Source: an uncultured Collinsella sp. (GTDB lineage: Bacteria; Actinomycetota; Coriobacteriia; Coriobacteriales; Coriobacteriaceae). Taken from it: a stretch of DNA of 28,659 nucleotides. Location of the stretch: NCBI GenBank assembly GCA_900552145.1, contig URYW01000013.1:1-28659 (forward strand), given 5' to 3'. Below, in pieces: positions 22,160 to 27,057 of this stretch. Under the pieces are notes generated by a model, which was given only the letters and a program-made list of their open reading frames with translations, was not told where the DNA came from and did no database searches. How positions within the stretch are numbered: the stretch's first letter is position 1; each line of letters begins with the position of its first letter. The position numbers and the translations under genes were made by a program.

Positions 22160-22812
22160 CAGTTTGAGTGCTCGGCAAGATGCCTCATAACGGCGTGCCA
22201 GATCGGTGTGGGCAGTGCAGACGTGGCGCGCACCATGCCGTCGGTGTCGACGCCACCCGTTGCGGCACCACCGAGCTTTTGCGCGTGTTCGACGGAACAT
22301 CCCATGCGAACGGCGCCCACGAGCTTGTCCATGGCCTCAGAAAACGGTCGCCGCAAGAGTCCCATGCGCGGAGAGCGACGAAGCGCCGCAATGCCGCTGC
22401 CGGCGCAGATGGCAACGCCGCCACACCACAATTGGCCATGGCGCTCACATGCCTTGTGCAGGCGAACGGCGGTCCCACGCGCCTGCTCAGTGCCCTCTTG
22501 TGCGGCTCGAATCGCGACATAGACGCGCGTTCCCGTACCGCCAAAGCGCTCAAGCGCCTGCTCGATGGCTGTCAACGTCTCATCGTCAGCCACATCTTCA
22601 ATGGCCAGCACGATGCCATCGGCAACGCTGCCGGCGGCATTTGCCTTCAAGTCGACCGGGCGGGGGAGTGCGGTGCCGGAAAGTTGAGCATAGGCGGCGA
22701 TGGCATTCTGCAGGTCCCAGAGCAAAAAATCAAGATCGGCGCTATTGGGAATACTGATATACGCAACGGTGTGCAGTGTTTTTGGTACGTCGCCGCGCGC
22801 GGTCGTCTCCAT
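22156..22812 (-). CDS. Uncharacterised protein, possibly flavodoxin-like
   Basis: This 218-residue soluble protein has a clear start, with AAGGAG about 6 nt upstream of the ATG. It alternates hydrophobic strands with helices: VAYISIPN near the N-terminus, GTRVYVAIRAAQEG mid-protein, then GQLWCGGVAICAGSG and a basic GLLRRPFSEAMDKLVGAV. This layout reminds me of clostridial and coriobacterial flavodoxin/NAD(P)H-dependent FMN reductase-like proteins, but I see no diagnostic FMN loop, so the assignment is weak. It is divergent from the aminotransferase gene (93-bp gap) and its end overlaps the DNA glycosylase gene by 4 bp. Confidence 0.7.
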   Translation of the reverse strand: METTARGDVPKTLHTVAYISIPNSADLDFLLWDLQNAIAAYAQLSGTALPRPVDLKANAAGSVADGIVLAIEDVADDETLTAIEQALERFGGTGTRVYVAIRAAQEGTEQARGTAVRLHKACERHGQLWCGGVAICAGSGIAALRRSPRMGLLRRPFSEAMDKLVGAVRMGCSVEHAQKLGGAATGGVDTDGMVRATSALPTPIWHAVMRHLAEHSNC

Positions 22813-22905
22813 GCCATCTCCTTTCCGGCTCGTTTCCGTTTAGGTTACACCGTCTGGTGGCGCCCCGCCGCGCTATCCTAGTGCAACCCTTACGAAAGGA
22901 ACGCC

Positions 22906-24042
22906 ATGCGTCTGCCCATGAATACCTCGCTTGCCACGCTCAAGCCCTCCGGTATCCGCCGGATCAACGCGCTCGCCGCCCAGCACCCGGGGTGCATCGC
23001 GCTTGCGCTTGGCGAGCCCGATTTTCCCACGCCCGATGTGATTAGTGCCGAGGTGACCGCCGCACTGGACCGCGGTGACACGCACTATCCGCCCAACAAC
23101 GGTCGCCCCGCCCTGCGTGAGGCGTTATCTGCCTACATGGGGGACGCGGGCCTTACGTTTTCGGCCGACGAGGTCATCCTGACCGACGGCGCGACCGAGG
23201 CCCTGTCGGCAACATTCATGGCCATGCTCAACCCCGGCGACGAGGTCATTATCCCCACGCCGGCCTTTGGCCTGTACGAGAGCATCGTCGTGGCCAACCA
23301 CGCCAAAGCGGTCTTTTTGGATACGGAGTCTGCGCAATTTCAGATTGACGAGGATGCGCTTCGTGCTTGCGTGACGCCGGCGACCAAGGCCATCGTCATC
23401 TGCTCGCCCAACAACCCCACGGGCTGCATCCTCAACGCAGCATCGCTCGACGCCGTGGCACACGTGGCGGAGCAGACGGGCATCTACGTGATCTGCGACG
23501 ACGTATACAACCGCCTGGTCTACGTGGACGGCTACGAGCGCTTTGCCCAGCGCCACCCGGAGCTTCGTGAGCAGACGGTAGTCATCGAGAGCTTCTCCAA
23601 GCCCTGGGCTATGACCGGCTGGCGCCTGGGCTGGCTCGCAGCGGCAACCCCCGTCATCGCCGAGATCGCAAAGGCCCACCAATACTTAGTATCGAGTGCT
23701 GTCTCCTTCGAAATGGACGCCGCAGCCCGAGCCCTGACCGTCGACCCAACCCCCATGCTCAAAGTCTACCGAGCCCGCCGCGAACGCGTACTCGCAGCCT
23801 TAGACGCCATGGGCCTCGACGTAGTAGAGCCCGCAGGAGCCTTCTACACTTTCCCAAGCATCAAAAAGTTCGGCCTAACCAGCGAAGACTTCTGCATCAA
23901 AGCCATCAAAGAAGCAAACGTAGCCCTAGTCCCGGGCGACTGCTTCGGAACCGAAGGCCACATCCGCCTAAGCTACTGCGTCTCCGACCAAGATCTGGAC
24001 GAAGGCCTCAGCCGCCTGTCCAACTTCGTTTCAACCCTGTAG
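22906..24042 (+). CDS. PLP-dependent aminotransferase, class I/II (AspC/AlaT-like fold type I)
   Basis: This 378-residue enzyme moves an amino group between an amino acid and a 2-oxo acid using PLP. Visible are LGEPDFPTP (35-43), the PLP-phosphate region TDGATEAL, NNPTG (169-173), the Asp/Tyr pair in CDDVYNR (Asp198, Tyr201), the Schiff-base Lys232 in SFSKPWAMTGWR, and the C-terminal carboxylate-binding Arg in GHIRLSYC. Substrate is not predictable; aspartate, aromatic and alanine aminotransferases share this plan. AAAGGA lies 7 nt upstream of the ATG. Codon use changes sharply from about codon 260 on: GAA, AAA, GTA and CTA replace GAG, AAG, GTC and CTG, although the protein motifs continue intact. 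Confidence 0.92.
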   Translation: MRLPMNTSLATLKPSGIRRINALAAQHPGCIALALGEPDFPTPDVISAEVTAALDRGDTHYPPNNGRPALREALSAYMGDAGLTFSADEVILTDGATEALSATFMAMLNPGDEVIIPTPAFGLYESIVVANHAKAVFLDTESAQFQIDEDALRACVTPATKAIVICSPNNPTGCILNAASLDAVAHVAEQTGIYVICDDVYNRLVYVDGYERFAQRHPELREQTVVIESFSKPWAMTGWRLGWLAAATPVIAEIAKAHQYLVSSAVSFEMDAAARALTVDPTPMLKVYRARRERVLAALDAMGLDVVEPAGAFYTFPSIKKFGLTSEDFCIKAIKEANVALVPGDCFGTEGHIRLSYCVSDQDLDEGLSRLSNFVSTL

Positions 24043-24102
24043 CCCAACGGGACCCAAAATCATCAGCCCACCGACCCAAGCATTATGAGTGGGGCGCGTC
24101 GC

Positions 24103-24305
24103 TCAACGGACACGAGGATTCGCAGCAAAGTTACCGCAGCTCCGGTCCGAGGGGCCGGGTTGAGATTTTCGTAGATTCCGCACGCGCCGAGGGGCACTTA
24201 ATGTGCTCTTCGTGCGAGCCAGGACTTGACCGAGCGAAAATCTCAACCCGGCCCCTCGGACCGGAGCGTATGCAGGGTTTGTGTACGAATCCTCGCGCCC
24301 GTTGA
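24103..24305. repeat. 203-bp long inverted repeat upstream of rplJ
   Basis: The inner 32-nt arms at 24140-24171 and 24235-24266 are perfect inverted copies, beginning CTCCGGTCCGAGG and CGAAAATCTCAAC. Outside them the arms continue imperfectly to ACGAGGATTCG on the left and CGAATCCTCG on the right, out to TCAAC/GTTGA. The 63-nt centre holds nested stems CGCACG/CGTGCG and GCAC/GTGC. The right end overlaps the -35 box of the rplJ promoter. It could be a mobile miniature element, a terminator for the aminotransferase gene, or a regulatory structure. Confidence 0.85.
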
Positions 24306-24330
24306 CCGACGCCGGGGTCCCCGCCATAAT
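24302..24330 (+). promoter_or_regulatory. Strong promoter of rplJ-rplL
   Basis: TTGACC (24302-24307) and CATAAT (24325-24330) are 17 bp apart, each one base from consensus. Transcription would start near 24337, directly before the leader. Confidence 0.85.
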
Positions 24331-24349
24331 ACTTTCGGTTCACGCACGA

Positions 24350-24430
24350 ATCCGCTGCCAGAGACAGCCGGCGCTAACGGGCTTTGCCCGCGAGCTTAAT
24401 GGGATATCCCGCCAGCCGAGGTGGTCGAGT
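24350..24430 (+). ncRNA. L10-type ribosomal protein leader
   Basis: The 5' UTR has the elements of the L10 leader: an AGAGACAGCCGGCGC segment (24360-24374), a small hairpin GGGCTTTGCCCG, GAGCTTAAT, and the conserved CCAGCCGAGGTGG near 24412-24424. In this known system the L10-L12 complex binds its own leader and lowers rplJ-rplL expression. Boundaries are approximate because no covariance model was run. The attenuator follows at 24445-24481. Confidence 0.75.
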
Positions 24431-24444
24431 AGATATGTCTTCTC

Positions 24445-24481
24445 GCCCCCGTCGCTCATGCAGCGCGGGGGCTTTCTTTTT
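24445..24481 (+). terminator. Attenuator hairpin of the rplJ leader
   Basis: GCCCCCG (24445-24451) pairs with CGGGGGC (24466-24472), with GCT/AGC pairing inside, and TTTCTTTTT follows. It lies 66 bp before the rplJ start, so it must be read through for expression, as expected for leader-controlled attenuation. Confidence 0.85.
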
Positions 24482-24546
24482 GGACATGCCCCCGTCACGT
24501 CCTTGTGGCGGACCGTGCCCGGAAAGAATTCGAGGAGGTGTAATTC

Positions 24547-25068
24547 ATGCCCCAGCAGTACAAAATCGACAAGGTTGCAGAGATCGAGTCCCGTATCGCC
24601 GAGAACGCCGGTCTGTTCGTCGTCAACTACAACGGTCTGACGGTTAAGCAGGCTCAGGAGCTGCGTCATCAGCTTCGCGAGTGCGGCGCCGAGATGAAGG
24701 TCTACAAGAACAACCTGGTCAAGATCGCTCTCAAGAACCAGGAGCAGCCCGAGCTCGACGAGATCCTCGCCGGCCCCGTCGCTTATGTGTTCTACGAGTC
24801 CGAGCCGGTCGAGGCCGCTAAGGCCCTTAAGGACTTCTCCGCTCAGTCCAAGGGCGTCCTTGAGATCAAGGGCGGTATCTCCGACGGCAAGGCCGTTTCC
24901 GCTGATGATGTTAAGGCTATCGCCGAGCTGCCCACCAAGGATCAGCTTCTCGGCCAGATCGCCGGTCTCATCTCCGGTTTCGCTCGCGACATCGCTGTCT
25001 GCGTCAACGGCGTTTCCTCTGGTCTCGCTCGTTCGATCCAGCAGGTCTCCGAGCAGAAGGCAGCCTAG
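24547..25068 (+). CDS. rplJ: 50S ribosomal protein L10
   Basis: This 173-residue protein forms the base of the ribosomal stalk and binds L7/L12 dimers through its C-terminal helix. Family stretches are visible: IAENAGLFVVNYNGLTVKQ near residues 17-35, a conserved KNNLVKIAL, and GPVAYVF. GAGGAGGTG lies about 6 nt before the ATG. It is followed by rplL after 102 bp. No rplK or rplA precedes it in this window, unlike many genomes where these adjoin rplJ. Regulation is probably by its own leader. Confidence 0.97.
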   Translation: MPQQYKIDKVAEIESRIAENAGLFVVNYNGLTVKQAQELRHQLRECGAEMKVYKNNLVKIALKNQEQPELDEILAGPVAYVFYESEPVEAAKALKDFSAQSKGVLEIKGGISDGKAVSADDVKAIAELPTKDQLLGQIAGLISGFARDIAVCVNGVSSGLARSIQQVSEQKAA

Positions 25069-25105
25069 TTGCTGTTTTCACCCGCGGCGGCAACGCCGCA
25101 CCCCT

Positions 25106-25126
25106 GGCGCATTCGCGCCGTGTTTT
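25106..25126 (+). terminator. Weak terminator-like hairpin between rplJ and rplL
   Basis: GGCGC (25106-25110) pairs with GCGCC (25115-25119), followed by GTGTTTT. With only 5 bp it may slow rather than stop polymerase. Confidence 0.4.
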
Positions 25127-25135
25127 AACTGATCT

Positions 25136-25151
25136 CCGTGCATCCGCACGG
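25136..25151 (+). other. Hairpin just upstream of the rplL ribosome binding site
   Basis: CCGTGC and GCACGG pair around ATCC, ending 6 nt before the AAAGGA that serves rplL. It could protect or modulate the rplL translation start, helping make more L7/L12 than L10. Confidence 0.45.
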
Positions 25152-25170
25152 AAACCGAAAGGACTTAGAA

Positions 25171-25548
25171 ATGGCTAAGCTTACCACCGATGAGATCATC
25201 GATGCTCTTAAGGAAATGACCCTTCTCGAGGCTTCCGAGCTCGTCAAGGCTATCGAGGACACCTTCGGCGTTTCCGCCGCTGCTCCTGCCGCTGTTGTCG
25301 CCGCTCCTGCTGCTGGCGCTGCTGAGGCCGAGGAGAAGACCGAGTTTGACGTCGTGCTCGAGGGCTTCGGCGACAACAAGATCCAGGTCATCAAGGCCGT
25401 CCGTGAGCTCACCAACCTTGGCCTGAAGGAGGCCAAGGAGGTCGTCGAGGGCGCTCCCAAGGCTGTTCTCGAGGGTGCCAAGAAGGAGGACGCCGAGGCT
25501 GCCAAGGAGAAGCTCGAGGCTGCTGGCGCTGCTGTCACCCTCAAGTAA
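25171..25548 (+). CDS. rplL: 50S ribosomal protein L7/L12
   Basis: This 125-residue acidic stalk protein recruits translation GTPases. The N-terminal dimerisation domain (MAKLTTDEIIDALKEM) is followed by an Ala/Pro hinge and the C-terminal domain, with EKTEFDVVLEGFGDNKIQVI and the conserved GLKEAKEVVEGAPK. AAAGGA lies 8 nt before the ATG at 25171; the frame is open upstream but that part lies in the intergenic hairpins. It is followed by a strong terminator, so it is the last gene of the rplJ-rplL unit. Confidence 0.97.
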   Translation: MAKLTTDEIIDALKEMTLLEASELVKAIEDTFGVSAAAPAAVVAAPAAGAAEAEEKTEFDVVLEGFGDNKIQVIKAVRELTNLGLKEAKEVVEGAPKAVLEGAKKEDAEAAKEKLEAAGAAVTLK

Positions 25549-25576
25549 TCAGGCTTTCTCGCCAGATTTCTTTGCA

Positions 25577-25609
25577 GACGGGGTTCGCATTGCGAGCCCC
25601 GTCTTTTTT
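25577..25609 (+). terminator. Strong intrinsic terminator after rplL
   Basis: GACGGGGTTCGC (25577-25588) pairs with GCGAGCCCCGTC (25592-25603), 12 bp with one U-G pair, followed by TTTTTT. It separates rplL from galU and rpoB. Confidence 0.95.
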
Positions 25610-25861
25610 GTTTTGGCCCTTCATTCCCATTGCTCGGCGCGCAGAACACCGTTGTCTTCGCCGTGCCAATCTCGTTACCGCTGGGGCGTAAAATTGCACC
25701 ATTCGAGCAATAATTTGCGTTGACCTGCTGAAGAATTGCGTTTGCCTTACGGCGACGTATGTCTCCGGCGGTAAGATACTTCGGTATCGCAATTTGGTCT
25801 GCGGCCGCCGTGCCGCACGCACAGGGCGCATTCTGCGCCTGCGAAAGGATCCTTGAATAAT
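25610..25861 (+). other. galU upstream region with two small hairpins
   Basis: No gene is seen in this 252-bp gap. GATAC and GTATC flank the stable tetraloop TTCG at 25774-25787, and GGCGCA pairs with TGCGCC at 25825-25839, just before the AAAGGA site of galU. A TAAGAT -10 candidate lies at 25771-25776 without a convincing -35 box. The leader could be structured, but I recognise no riboswitch. Confidence 0.45.
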
Positions 25862-26770
25862 ATGAAGGCAATCATCCCCGCCGCCGGTCTTGGCACGCGT
25901 TTTCTGCCTGGCACTAAGTGCACGCCCAAAGAGATGCTGCCGGTACTCGACAAGCCGGTCATCCAGTATGTCGTTGAGGAGGCGCTCGACCCCGAGGAGG
26001 TCGACGACGCCATCATCGTTACCTCTCCCGGTAAGCCCGAGCTGCTGAGCTACTTCCAGCCCGACCGTTCGCTCGAGAACCTGCTGCGCGAGCGCGGTAA
26101 GGATGCTTACGCCGATGCCGTCGCCCACGCTGGCGGTATGCCGGTCGATTTCCGCTATCAGTACGAGCCCAAGGGCCTCGGTCACGCCATTCGCTCTGCC
26201 GCCGATGCTGTGGCAGGGGAGAACTTCCTGGTTCTTCTGGGCGACTACGTTGTGCCCAACCGTGACATCTGCGACAAGATGCTTGCTGTCTCCAAGGAGC
26301 ACGGTGGCGCTTCGGTTATCGCCGTCGCTGCTTGCTCGCCCGAGGAAGTCAGCCGCTACGGCGTTATCGCCGGCGAGCGCGTCGGTTCGCTCGAGGGCGC
26401 CGAGGGCGTTGCCGATGCCGAGCCGGGCGCTGTCTGGCGCATCGGCGGTCTGGTCGAGAAGCCTGCTCCCGAGGCGGCTCCTTCCAACCTGTACATCGTC
26501 GGTCGCTACCTGCTGAGCCCGCTGGTCATGGACCTGCTCGCCGATCAGCAGGCCGGCAAGGGCGGCGAGATTCAGCTCACCGACGCTATGGCCCGCTCGC
26601 TCGACCGCGAGGCCATGTACGCTGTCGTTATCGACCCGCTGTCGGGCTACGACACCGGCACCCCGTCTGGCTGGATGGCCACCAACGCCCTCATGGCCGC
26701 AAGCGATCCTCGCTTTGCCAGCGCCTTCTGGGACGCCATCGACGAGCGCGGCGGCTTGATGCGCAAATAA
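25862..26770 (+). CDS. galU: UTP-glucose-1-phosphate uridylyltransferase
   Basis: This 302-residue cytoplasmic nucleotidyltransferase makes UDP-glucose from UTP and glucose-1-phosphate for polysaccharide and glycolipid synthesis. The N-terminal nucleotide loop is AAGLGTRFLPGTK, followed by PKEMLPVLDKPVIQYVVEEA. GLGHAI, LLGDYV and the later GEIQLTDA and SGYDTGTPSG segments are all typical of bacterial GalU. The ATG at 25862 gives the usual MKAIIPAAG start; AAAGGA is 12 nt upstream. A TTG at 25853 is only 3 nt from that site and would add three residues. It lies between the rplL terminator and rpoB, an unusual place for this gene, and has its own strong terminator. Confidence 0.95.
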   Translation: MKAIIPAAGLGTRFLPGTKCTPKEMLPVLDKPVIQYVVEEALDPEEVDDAIIVTSPGKPELLSYFQPDRSLENLLRERGKDAYADAVAHAGGMPVDFRYQYEPKGLGHAIRSAADAVAGENFLVLLGDYVVPNRDICDKMLAVSKEHGGASVIAVAACSPEEVSRYGVIAGERVGSLEGAEGVADAEPGAVWRIGGLVEKPAPEAAPSNLYIVGRYLLSPLVMDLLADQQAGKGGEIQLTDAMARSLDREAMYAVVIDPLSGYDTGTPSGWMATNALMAASDPRFASAFWDAIDERGGLMRK

Positions 26771-26790
26771 GCCTTCGGGCACCGACATTT

Positions 26791-26824
26791 ACGGGCGCGG
26801 ACCTCGGTTCGCGCCCGTTTTTTA
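26791..26824 (+). terminator. Intrinsic terminator of galU
   Basis: ACGGGCGCG (26791-26799) pairs perfectly with CGCGCCCGT (26810-26818), followed by a T-run. Confidence 0.93.
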
Positions 26825-26847
26825 TAAGAGCTGCGATTGCCGGCTCT

Positions 26848-26879
26848 CTGTTCACAGAAAATATATGAACAGATGTTCG
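26848..26879. promoter_or_regulatory. LexA-box-like motif and inverted repeat between galU and rpoB
   Basis: GAACAGATGTTC (26867-26878) fits the Gram-positive SOS box core GAACRNRYGTTC. The left half also forms an inverted repeat, CTGTTCA (26848-26854) with TGAACAG (26866-26872). It lies about 80 bp upstream of the rpoB -35 box. A GAACnnnnGTTC match is expected by chance roughly 0.4 times in a window of this size, so the evidence is weak. Confidence 0.3.
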
Positions 26880-26956
26880 GTATACCACTATCTACCTGCG
26901 TGTTTTCTGTCGAAAAACTTTGCTACTCCAAAAACTCAATCGCGTCAAGGCTTTTC

Positions 26957-26984
26957 TTGCCCAACGGTCGGTACCTGATAAACT
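26957..26984 (+). promoter_or_regulatory. Candidate rpoB promoter
   Basis: TTGCCC (26957-26962) and TAAACT (26979-26984) are 16 bp apart. Transcription would start near 26991, with a leader of about 67 nt to the GTG at 27058. With the galU terminator upstream, rpoB needs its own promoter. Confidence 0.6.
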
Positions 26985-27057
26985 ATTAGGTTGCGATAAC
27001 TGGCGAAGCTATGCCTCGCCAACCCACCGAGCATTTCCGTGAAGGAGGAAAAACCTG

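Larger units (their letters stand above)
24043..24546. other. 504-bp gap before rplJ
   Basis: This gap contains no gene. It starts with about 55 bp of C- and A-rich sequence like the end of the aminotransferase gene, followed by a long inverted repeat (24103-24305), a consensus-like promoter, an L10-type leader, its attenuator hairpin and the rplJ ribosome binding site. Confidence 0.8.

Noticed and set aside
20138..22300. Long open frame antisense to the GH13 and DNA glycosylase genes
   Set aside because: It crosses two well-supported genes and the repeat at 20072-20138, with no recognisable domain.
24350..24430. tRNA gene upstream of rplJ
   Set aside because: The paired segments do not form a cloverleaf and there is no TTC-loop or acceptor stem; the L10 leader explains the structure better.
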